Both the position numbers and the translations under genes were made by a program. From an uncultured Actinomycetes bacterium (GTDB lineage Bacteria; Actinomycetota; Thermoleophilia; Solirubrobacterales; 70-9), in assembly GCA_946886425.1 (NCBI GenBank), contig CAMPIP010000182.1, positions 1 through 5,000 on the forward strand: a DNA stretch of 5,000 bases. Direction: 5' to 3'. Of this stretch, positions 1 through 4,635 are shown piece by piece (the stretch's first letter is position 1; each line of letters opens with the position of its first letter). Under the pieces are notes generated by a model. It made no database searches, was not told the origin of the DNA, and was given only the letters and a program-made list of their open reading frames with translations.

Positions 1-135
1 CTTCAGCATCAGCACCTCGAGGGCCCGATCGCCGTGCTTGCCGCCGCGCCGCAGCAGCACCACCGAGGCGGCCGGGCGCGGGATCGAGGGCTCGCCTAGG
101 TTCGGCGCCTCGGCGGGGCCGCGGTTCCTCTCCAT
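1..135 (-). CDS. Nudix hydrolase, N-terminal fragment (3' end outside window)
   Basis: Reading leftward from the ATG at 135 gives 45 residues before the window edge. They comprise a 19-residue polar, proline-rich lead (starting MERNRGPAEAP), then PRPAASVVLLRR and ALEVLMLK. This pattern, a P-x-A-A-S/T-V-V-L-L strand, a charged turn and a second L-E-V-L-L-L-K/R strand, is the usual opening of Nudix hydrolases of the NUDT7/NUDT19/CoA-pyrophosphatase-like group, which cleave nucleoside-diphosphate-linked compounds. The diagnostic Nudix box (GX5EX7REUXEEXGU) would lie beyond the window, so catalytic competence and substrate cannot be judged. The start is well fixed: an in-frame TAG lies four codons upstream (145-147) and no other start codon intervenes. 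No Shine-Dalgarno is visible, but a TAGGCT hexamer ends 6 nt before the ATG, suggesting leaderless translation. It lies downstream of bioA on the same strand, separated by about 205 bp. Confidence 0.68.
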   Translation of the reverse strand, partial: MERNRGPAEAPNLGEPSIPRPAASVVLLRRGGKHGDRALEVLMLK

Positions 136-141
136 CGGGCC

Positions 142-149
142 AGCCTATA
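142..149 (-). promoter_or_regulatory. Candidate -10 element for a leaderless Nudix gene transcript
   Basis: On the minus strand the sequence TATAGGCT lies here. Its last six bases, TAGGCT (147 to 142), fit the TANNNT form of actinobacterial -10 boxes and end exactly 6 nt before the ATG at 135. A transcript would then start at or next to the A of the ATG. No convincing -35 hexamer is seen 16-18 nt upstream, and no Shine-Dalgarno precedes the ATG, which fits leaderless initiation. Confidence 0.42.
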
Positions 150-170
150 CGCGTCGCTTCCCGCTTCCGC

Positions 171-205
171 TGGGACTTATCCCCGCTATGCGGGGATAAG
201 TCCCA
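171..205. repeat. Perfect 16-bp inverted repeat with 3-nt loop
   Basis: The left arm TGGGACTTATCCCCGC (171-186) and right arm GCGGGGATAAGTCCCA (190-205) are exact reverse complements, separated by TAT. The next bases outward (C170, C206) do not pair, so the ends are sharp. It lies between the bioA stop (341) and the Nudix start (135), both minus strand. It could act as a hairpin terminator for bioA, but neither side has a run of T, so it is not a classical intrinsic terminator. The sharp boundaries and lower GC in mid-arm (ACTTAT/ATAAGT) also suit a dispersed palindromic (REP-like) element or a dyad for a DNA-binding protein. Confidence 0.75.
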
Positions 206-340
206 CCAACACGGCTAGCCGAGGGCGCGCTGGCGGCTGGGCAGCGAGACGTGGGCGATGCCGTCTCGTGGTTGGCGATGGCGATGAGAGTCTCGCTCAC
301 GCCCAACTACGGGCGCGGCGGCGATCCATCACAAACGGAT
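206..340. other. Non-coding spacer downstream of bioA with competing stem-loops
   Basis: No credible gene is seen here. On the plus strand AGCGAGAC (243-250) can pair with GTCTCGCT (290-297), extended by GGGC (239-242) with GCCC (301-304) across a 3-nt bulge. The same left arm can instead pair locally, CGAGACG (245-251) with CGTCTCG (262-268). The two pairings are mutually exclusive. The stretch lies in the 3' untranslated region of bioA on the minus strand, so it may be a termination or processing structure. There is no U-tract. GC-rich DNA produces such pairings by chance, so a function is uncertain. Confidence 0.4.
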
Positions 341-1672
341 CTAGGCGGCGTAGGGGAGGCGGTCGGCGCGGGCGACCGGGACGGCCGGGTTGGCGGCCGG
401 GCAGGCGGCCTCGATCGCCGCGGCGACGATGTCGAGCAGGCGGGCGAGGTCCTCGCCGGAGATCGAGAGCGGCGGCACCAGGACGATCGTGTCGCCGAGC
501 GGGCGGACGATGGCGCCACGCTCGCGGGCGGCGAGGGTCACCTGGTGGCCGACCCGCAGCGAGCGCTCGTGGGCGCCGAGGTCGATCCCGACCATGAAGC
601 CACGCCAGCGCACCTCGGCGACCTGGGGCATCCGCTCGATCTCGGCCAGGCGCTCGCCGAGCTGGGCGATCTTCGGCTGCAGGCGCTCCAGCGTCCGCTC
701 CTCGGCGAAGACATCGAGGTTGGCGAGCGCCGCCGCGCAGGCCAGTGGGTTGCCGGTGTAGGTATGGCCGTGGAAGAAGGTGCGCTCGTCCTCGGGGGCG
801 CCGAGGAATCCCTCATAGACCTCCTCGGTGGTGAGGGTGGCGGCGAGCGGCAGGTAGCCGCCGGTGATCCCCTTGGCGAGGCAGAGCAGGTCGGGGGAGA
901 CGCCCTCCTGCTCGCAGGCGAACATCGTCCCGGTGCGACCGAACCCGGTCGCCACCTCGTCGGCGATCAGCAGCGCCCCGTGGCGGTCGCAGAGCTCGCG
1001 CACGGCGGCCAGGTAGCCGGGCGGGTGGACGACGATCCCGGCCGCCCCCATCACCAGCGGCTCGAGGATCACCGCGGCGATCTCCTCACCGTGGGCGGCG
1101 AGGGTGCGCTCCAGCTCCTCGGCGTCGCCGGGCTCCACGGCGTGGGTCGAGAACAGCAGCGGCCCGTAGGCGCCGTGGAAGAGGTCGATGCCGCCGACCG
1201 AGACCGAGCCGATCGTGTCGCCGTGGTAGGCCTCGCGGAGGTGCACGAAGGAGGTGCGGCGGGCGTGCTCGCCGCCGCGCTGGGCCTGGAGCTGGAAGGC
1301 CATCTTCAGGGCGACCTCGGCGGCGGTGGCGCCGGAGTCCGAGTAGAAGACGCGGGTCAGCCCGGGCGGGGCGATCTCGACCAGGCGCGCCCCCAGATCG
1401 GCGGCGCCGCTGTGCGAGAGGCCCAGCATCGTCGAGTGGGCGACCCGGTCGAGTTGCTCGCGGACGGCCCGGTCGATCGTCGGGTGCCGGTGGCCGTGGA
1501 CGTTGCACCAGAGGGAGGAGGTGCCGTCGATGTAGCGGCGGCCCGCGGAGTCGATCACGTGGGAGCCCTCGGCTGCCTCGATCAGCAGTGGCTCTTCCTC
1601 GACCCAGCCTTGCTGCTGGGTGAACGGGTGCCAGAGGTGATCGTGGTCGAGCTGCGCGGGGTCCGCCGCCAT
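341..1672 (-). CDS. bioA: Adenosylmethionine-8-amino-7-oxononanoate aminotransferase (BioA), biotin synthesis
   Basis: This 443-residue protein is a full-length class-III, PLP-dependent aminotransferase of the BioA family. It converts 8-amino-7-oxononanoate (KAPA) to 7,8-diaminopelargonate in the cytoplasm, the step before BioD. Family marks in order: LWHPFTQ (13-19) and SSLW (52-55) at the substrate pocket; SDSGATAAEVALKMAF (111-126), binding the PLP phosphate; YHGDT (149-153), whose Tyr stacks on PLP; DEVATGFGRTG (238-248), whose Asp holds the pyridine nitrogen; LAKGIT with the Schiff-base Lys267; HGHTYTGNPLACAAALA (301-317); and IVRP with Arg390, expected to bind the KAPA carboxylate. The family-specific stretch GSVSVGGIDLFHGAYGPLLF is present. 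The ATG at 1672 has AAGG 8 nt upstream (1681-1684). Position 17 is Phe where E. coli BioA has Tyr, so the amino donor (SAM or lysine) is open. The last 20 or so residues are an Ala/Pro-rich tail. bioD lies 3 kb upstream on the same strand. Confidence 0.95.
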   Translation of the reverse strand: MAADPAQLDHDHLWHPFTQQQGWVEEEPLLIEAAEGSHVIDSAGRRYIDGTSSLWCNVHGHRHPTIDRAVREQLDRVAHSTMLGLSHSGAADLGARLVEIAPPGLTRVFYSDSGATAAEVALKMAFQLQAQRGGEHARRTSFVHLREAYHGDTIGSVSVGGIDLFHGAYGPLLFSTHAVEPGDAEELERTLAAHGEEIAAVILEPLVMGAAGIVVHPPGYLAAVRELCDRHGALLIADEVATGFGRTGTMFACEQEGVSPDLLCLAKGITGGYLPLAATLTTEEVYEGFLGAPEDERTFFHGHTYTGNPLACAAALANLDVFAEERTLERLQPKIAQLGERLAEIERMPQVAEVRWRGFMVGIDLGAHERSLRVGHQVTLAARERGAIVRPLGDTIVLVPPLSISGEDLARLLDIVAAAIEAACPAANPAVPVARADRLPYAA

Positions 1673-1680
1673 CGCCTCGA

Positions 1681-1684
1681 CCTT
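1681..1684 (-). promoter_or_regulatory. Ribosome binding site of bioA
   Basis: On the minus strand AAGG lies 8 nt before the ATG at 1672, a normal Shine-Dalgarno spacing. A second purine patch, GAGG, is nearer the start. This supports the ATG at 1672 as the bioA start and means bioA has a leadered mRNA, unlike its neighbours. Confidence 0.5.
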
Positions 1685-1727
1685 AGGGGCGGGCGCGGCG
1701 GCAATCTGCCAGCCGAGCGCTTACTTG

Positions 1728-1743
1728 TGTGATGTCCCTCACA
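1728..1743. promoter_or_regulatory. CRP/GlxR-type operator, TGTGA-N6-TCACA
   Basis: TGTGA (1728-1732), six bases, then TCACA (1739-1743) is an exact match to the core consensus shared by E. coli CRP, mycobacterial CRP and corynebacterial GlxR. Outer TTGT (1725-1728) and ACAA (1747-1750) add further dyad symmetry about nearly the same centre. The site sits in the 123-bp gap between divergent bioA and marR, where a CRP-family regulator could control either gene. Its centre, 1735.5, is about 60 bp upstream of the marR ATG. If marR transcription starts at the ATG, this is close to a class-I activator position. Effector and direction of effect are not known. Confidence 0.6.
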
Positions 1744-1759
1744 GGTACAAATATTGCTC

Positions 1760-1788
1760 TTGAGAAACGTTTGCATCAGTGCAACTAT
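1760..1788 (+). promoter_or_regulatory. Candidate marR promoter
   Basis: TTGAGA (1760-1765) and AACTAT (1783-1788) are spaced by 17 bp. The -10 hexamer ends 7 nt before the ATG at 1796, so the transcript could start at the start codon. No Shine-Dalgarno is seen before this ATG. The -10 match is weak. TACAAA (1746-1751) is an alternative -10 that would give a leader of about 38 nt. The dyad at 1771-1784 would cover the spacer of the first option. Confidence 0.35.
1771..1784. promoter_or_regulatory. Candidate MarR operator, TTGCA-N4-TGCAA dyad
   Basis: TTGCA (1771-1775) and TGCAA (1780-1784) form a perfect 5-bp dyad with a 4-bp spacer, ending 11 bp before the marR ATG. MarR-family dimers usually bind short A/T-rich palindromes in their own promoter, and this is the most symmetric such site there. 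An AAACGTTT palindrome (1765-1772) overlaps its left end. Binding here would block the proposed marR promoter, consistent with autorepression of the marR-MFS operon. The assignment rests on position and symmetry only. Confidence 0.4.
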
Positions 1789-1795
1789 TGCCGCC

Positions 1796-2335
1796 ATGCA
1801 AGCGAGTGACGTGAAGGCGATCGCCGAGAAGGTCGCCGCCGAGACCAGTCCCGAGGAGCAGGAGACGGCGGCGCGGCTGACCGCGCTGATCCGCCACGTC
1901 TTCCTCTACGACCGCGGCAACCAGCTGCGGGTGCTGGAGGACTCCGGGCTCTCGATGACCCAGTGCAAGGCGCTGCTGGAGCTGGGCGGGCTGGGCGGCA
2001 CGAGCGGGGAGGCCTGGCAGGTCAGCGACCTGGCCGAGGTTTTCGGCGTCTCGGTGCCGTCGATGAGCCGGGCCGTCGACGGCCTCGTCAAGAAGCGGCT
2101 GGCGACCCGGGTCGAGGACCCCAACGACCGGCGCGCCCGGCAGGTGAAGATCACCGTCAAGGGCAAGCACCTGGTCGAGACCCTGGCGACGATCCGGATG
2201 ACCGGCCTGCAGGCCTTCGCCGCCACCCTCACCGCGGCGCAGCGGCGCAAGCTCGATGCCGCCGTCGACTCGCTGATGGACCGCGAGGACATCGCCGAGA
2301 CCTTTGAACACCTGAAGGGAGTTGGATCCGCTTGA
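1796..2335 (+). CDS. MarR-family winged-helix transcriptional regulator
   Basis: A 179-residue protein with the MarR arrangement: an N-terminal helical dimerisation part (about 20-65), an HTH (WQVSDLAEVFGVSVPSMSRAVDGLVKKRL, roughly 74-102) with SMSRAVDGLVKK as recognition helix, the wing signature VEDPNDRRARQVKIT (106-120), and a C-terminal helical dimer segment to residue 179. MarR proteins are cytoplasmic dimeric repressors, often released by small phenolic or oxidant ligands. A single Cys57 lies in the helix before the HTH; whether it senses oxidants cannot be told. The ATG at 1796 is preferred over an in-frame TTG at 1754, because the longer version would run across the likely operator and its extra 14 residues are unlike the family. 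No ribosome site precedes the ATG, suggesting leaderless translation. It overlaps the exporter gene by 4 bp and probably represses it. bioA is divergent, so it may be affected too. Confidence 0.87.
   Translation: MQASDVKAIAEKVAAETSPEEQETAARLTALIRHVFLYDRGNQLRVLEDSGLSMTQCKALLELGGLGGTSGEAWQVSDLAEVFGVSVPSMSRAVDGLVKKRLATRVEDPNDRRARQVKITVKGKHLVETLATIRMTGLQAFAATLTAAQRRKLDAAVDSLMDREDIAETFEHLKGVGSA
2314..2321 (+). promoter_or_regulatory. Ribosome binding site that fixes the exporter's TTG start
   Basis: GAAGGGAG within the end of marR lies 10 nt before TTG at 2332-2334. This strong Shine-Dalgarno supports the TTG as the exporter start. The next Met (residue 21) would remove part of the first membrane helix. 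TTG overlaps the marR stop as TTGA, which implies translational coupling. Confidence 0.75.
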
Positions 2336-3840
2336 CCCGTTACCACCACCTGATCACCGACGACAACCGCAAGTGGTGGACGCTCGGAGCGATGTGCTTC
2401 GCGCTGTTCATGATCATGCTCGACAACACCGTCGTCAACGTGGCGCTGCCGTCGATCCAGAAAGACCTCGGCGCCTCGATCTCCGGCCTGGAGTGGACGA
2501 TCAACGGCTACACGCTGTCCTTCGCGGTGCTGCTGGCGACGGGAGGGAGGCTAGGCGACATCTTCGGGCGCCGGCGGATGTTCCTGGCCGGCGTCGTCAT
2601 CTTCGCGATCACCTCGGCCACGGCCGGGTTCGCGCCGAACCAGACGGCGCTGGTGATCAGCCGGGTCGTCCAGGGCGTCGGCGCGGCCCTGATGATGCCG
2701 GCGACGCTCTCGATCATCACCAACGCCTTCCCGCCCGAGGAGCGCGGCAAGGCGATGGGGACCTGGGCGGGGGTCTCGGCTCTGGCCCTGGCGGTCGGGC
2801 CGGTGCTGGGCGGCTTCCTGACCGAGCACGTCAGCTGGCGCGCGATCTTCTACATCAACATCCCGGTCGCGATCGGGGCGGTCGTCGCGACGCTGTTCGC
2901 GGTGCGCGAGTCGCGCGACACCAGCGTCGGCCGCGAGGTCGACTTCGCCGGCGTCGCCGTCCTCACCGGCTCGCTGACGGCGCTGATCCTGGCCCTGGTC
3001 GAGGGCAACGCCTGGGGCTGGGGCTCGCCCGCGATCATCCTGCTGCTGGTCGGCGCCGCGGTCGGCCTGGCCGGCTTCGTCGCCGTCGAGAACCGCGTCA
3101 AGGCGCCGATGGTCCAGTTCGACCTGCTGTCCGACCGCAACTTCCTCGGCGCGGTGGTGGTGGCGCTGATCATCACCTTCGCGATGATGGGCGTCTTCTT
3201 CTTCCTCGCCCTCTACATGCAGAACATCCTCCATTACTCGCCGCTGGAGGCCGGAGTGCGCTTCCTGCCCTCGACGCTGATGATCGTCGGCCTGGCGCCG
3301 ATCTCCGGGCGCCTCTCCGACCGGATCGGGCCCCGCTGGTTGATCGTCGGCGGTCTGCTGGTCGTCGCCGCCTCGCTGTTCACCTTCACGGGGATCGCGG
3401 TCGACTCCGGCTACATCGACCTGCTGCCCGGGTTCATGCTGCTCGGCATCGGCATCGCCCTGACGATGTCGCCGATGACGACCGCCGCGATGAACGCGGT
3501 GCCGGTCCAGAAAGCGGGGATCGCCTCCGGGGTGCTCTCGATGTTCCGGATGGTCGGCGGCAGCCTCGGCATCGCCGTCACCGGGGCGATCTTCCAGGCC
3601 GCCGTCGGCAGCAGCTTCGAGTCGGCCAGCCCGGAGGACTTCGTCGACGCCCTGGCACTGGCGATGGCGGTTTCGGCCGGCGTCGCCCTGGTTGGCGCCA
3701 CCATCGCGGCGCTGGCGATCCGCGCCAAGCCGGGCGATCACGGGATCTCGGTCGAGGCGGTCGAGGCCGAGGCCAGCCCGGGCGGCGAGGTGCTGGCCGG
3801 CGCTTCAGCCCGCGGGCTCGCCGGCGAGCCCGCGGGCTGA
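2332..3840 (+). CDS. MFS drug exporter, DHA2 family (EmrB/QacA-like, 14 TM)
   Basis: A 502-residue inner-membrane protein, probably a proton-driven drug/metabolite exporter. The first helix ends in LDNTVVNVALPSI (30-42), the D1 motif of 14-TM exporters. Motif A is GGRLGDIFGRRR (71-82), in the loop between helices 2 and 3. RVVQGVGAALMMP (111-123) is motif B, with its conserved Arg. Motif C, the antiporter signature, is GVSALALAVGPVLGGF (147-162). A second motif-A-like loop, GRLSDRIGPR, starts at about residue 326. Length and the spread of hydrophobic segments to about residue 466 fit 14 helices. The soluble tail (about 467-502) is acidic then Ala/Gly-rich, and its last 12 residues are encoded by the 44-bp palindrome. 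It starts at TTG, overlapping the marR stop by 4 bp, in a two-gene efflux operon. The substrate cannot be predicted. The position beside bioA makes a link to biotin compounds conceivable but unsupported. Confidence 0.93.
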   Translation: MTRYHHLITDDNRKWWTLGAMCFALFMIMLDNTVVNVALPSIQKDLGASISGLEWTINGYTLSFAVLLATGGRLGDIFGRRRMFLAGVVIFAITSATAGFAPNQTALVISRVVQGVGAALMMPATLSIITNAFPPEERGKAMGTWAGVSALALAVGPVLGGFLTEHVSWRAIFYINIPVAIGAVVATLFAVRESRDTSVGREVDFAGVAVLTGSLTALILALVEGNAWGWGSPAIILLLVGAAVGLAGFVAVENRVKAPMVQFDLLSDRNFLGAVVVALIITFAMMGVFFFLALYMQNILHYSPLEAGVRFLPSTLMIVGLAPISGRLSDRIGPRWLIVGGLLVVAASLFTFTGIAVDSGYIDLLPGFMLLGIGIALTMSPMTTAAMNAVPVQKAGIASGVLSMFRMVGGSLGIAVTGAIFQAAVGSSFESASPEDFVDALALAMAVSAGVALVGATIAALAIRAKPGDHGISVEAVEAEASPGGEVLAGASARGLAGEPAG

Positions 3841-3844
3841 AGCG
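3801..3844. repeat. 44-bp perfect palindrome across the exporter stop codon
   Basis: Bases 3801-3822 and 3823-3844 are exact reverse complements with no spacer. Pairing resumes for four bases each side (3796-3799 with 3846-3849) after one mismatch. Each arm also contains its own palindrome, CCCGCGGG (3809-3816, 3829-3836). The right arm holds the exporter's TGA (3838-3840), and the arms encode residues 491-502. As RNA it would form a very stable hairpin at the 3' end of the marR-MFS mRNA, acting as terminator or stabiliser, but no U-tract follows. It may be a dispersed palindromic element that landed at the gene's end. Confidence 0.85.
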
Positions 3845-3862
3845 GCGGCGGCGCCGGCTGGG

Positions 3863-3869
3863 TAAGAAT
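3863..3869 (+). promoter_or_regulatory. Candidate -10 element for yaaA
   Basis: TAAGAAT stands out in GC-rich surroundings and ends 6 nt before the GTG start at 3876, the same spacing as the Nudix gene's element. It suggests yaaA has its own, possibly leaderless, transcript starting just after the palindrome. The -35 region is not recognisable. A weak ribosome-site role for GGGTAAG is the alternative. Confidence 0.4.
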
Positions 3870-3875
3870 CGCCGC

Positions 3876-4616
3876 GTGCTGATCCTGCTGCCCCCGTCGG
3901 AGGGGAAGACCGCTCCGACGGGCGGCGCGCCGCTCGACCTCGACTCGCTCGCCTACGCCAAGGAGCTGGGCGAGCGGCGGGCGCGGCTGCTCGACGCCTT
4001 GGAGGCGCTCGGCGGCAAGCCGGTCGCGAAGGCGATCGCGCAGCTGGCGATCTCGAAGGGGCAGGCGGGGGAGGTGGCGGTCGACGCGGCGCTGCGCGGC
4101 GCCCCCGCCGGGCCGGCCGGGGAGGTCTACACCGGCGTCCTCTACGACCGCCTCGGGCTGCCGGAGCTCTCGGCGCGGGCGCGCCAGCGGGTCCTGATCG
4201 CCAGCGCCCTCTGGGGCGTCGTCCGGCCCGACGACCGCATTCCCTACTACCGCTTCTCCGCCAAAGCGCGGCTCGACGGGATCGGCCCGCTCGCCGCCTT
4301 TTGGCGCCCCGCCCTGGCGGCGGCGCTGCCCGACGAGGAGGGGTCGCTGGTGGTCGACATGCGCTCCGGCGCCTACGCGGCGGCCTGGAAGCCGAAGCGG
4401 GCGACGCTGCTGGCGGTGCGGGCTTTCAGCGAGGAGGGCGGCAGGCGCAAGCCCGTCTCCCACATGGCGAAGGCGGTGCGAGGCGAAGTCGCGCGGGCGC
4501 TGCTGCGGTCCCGGAAGCTGCCGCGCGACGCCGAGAGCGCCGCCGCGGTCGCCGAGGCCGCCGGCTTCCGCGTCGAGCTCAGCGACGGCTACCTCGACGC
4601 GATCGTCACGGCCTGA
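3876..4616 (+). CDS. yaaA: Peroxide-stress protein YaaA (DUF328/UPF0246)
   Basis: A 246-residue cytoplasmic protein with the hallmarks of the YaaA family: the N-terminal LPPSEGK (5-11), YTGVLYDRL (85-93), SALWGVVRPDDRIPYYR (110-126), VVDMRSGAYAA (159-169) and the C-terminal RKPVSHMAKAVRGEVAR (191-207). E. coli YaaA (258 residues) is induced by OxyR and limits free iron and oxidative DNA damage under peroxide stress; its fold has been linked to DNA binding. No signal peptide or membrane segment is seen. The GTG at 3876 places LILLPPSEGK at the extreme N-terminus, as in relatives; the frame stays open upstream inside the exporter gene, but that part is not protein-like. It lies 35 bp after the exporter stop, beyond a strong palindrome, with its own -10-like element, so it may be transcribed separately. 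It converges with bioD. Confidence 0.92.
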   Translation: MLILLPPSEGKTAPTGGAPLDLDSLAYAKELGERRARLLDALEALGGKPVAKAIAQLAISKGQAGEVAVDAALRGAPAGPAGEVYTGVLYDRLGLPELSARARQRVLIASALWGVVRPDDRIPYYRFSAKARLDGIGPLAAFWRPALAAALPDEEGSLVVDMRSGAYAAAWKPKRATLLAVRAFSEEGGRRKPVSHMAKAVRGEVARALLRSRKLPRDAESAAAVAEAAGFRVELSDGYLDAIVTA

Positions 4617-4635
4617 AGCCCGCTGGCGAGCGGCT
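4617..4635. terminator. Candidate bidirectional terminator hairpin between yaaA and bioD
   Basis: AGCCCGCT (4617-4624) and AGCGGCT (4629-4635) pair over 7 bp with one bulged C and a GGCG loop. It starts at the base after the yaaA stop and overlaps the last two bases read of the bioD stop, filling the 17-bp gap between convergent genes, where a shared terminator is expected. No T-run is present on either side. Its sequence resembles a shortened version of the 3801-3844 palindrome. Confidence 0.45.

Larger units (their letters stand above)
1697..1795. repeat. Inverted 9-bp repeat flanking the bioA/marR divergent control region
   Basis: GGCGGCAAT (1697-1705) and ATTGCCGCC (1787-1795) are exact reverse complements 81 bp apart. 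The right copy abuts the marR ATG. The left copy lies 24 bp upstream of the bioA ATG and, read toward bioA, has the same orientation relative to its gene. Both promoters therefore carry ATTGCCGCC facing their gene. It could be a shared initiation-region element, or two half-sites for a looping regulator, or coincidence in GC-rich DNA. Confidence 0.4.

Noticed and set aside
175..201. TTATCCCC in both orientations, considered as DnaA boxes
   Set aside because: The DnaA box needs TTATCCACA or a close variant; TTATCCCCG misses the conserved CACA end, and no cluster of boxes or replication genes is present.
251..1732. A 493-codon open frame on the plus strand opposite bioA
   Set aside because: Its translation is Gly/Arg/Asp/Val-rich with no domain signature. 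The minus frame encodes a complete BioA, and in GC-rich DNA the antisense frame is often open by codon bias.
1725..1750. TTGT...GGTACAA considered as a BirA biotin operator
   Set aside because: BirA sites have longer arms (TTGTAAACC and GGTTTACAA) and a different total length. Only the outer four bases match, and they are better explained as extended symmetry of the CRP-type site.
2551..3741. A 396-codon minus-strand frame opposite the exporter
   Set aside because: It is polar and low-complexity (Asp/Arg/Gln/His-rich) with no recognisable domain. The plus frame is a convincing MFS transporter.
3738..3800. VEAVEAEA coding repeat near the exporter's C-terminus, considered as a tandem repeat
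   Set aside because: The GGTCGAGG units are only two imperfect copies and suit a low-complexity acidic tail.
2322..4616. A single 764-codon frame joining the exporter region to yaaA
   Set aside because: The part before 3876 is an Arg/Gly/Asp-rich shadow of the exporter in another frame. Only the last 246 codons are YaaA-like, and homologues start at LILLPPSEGK.
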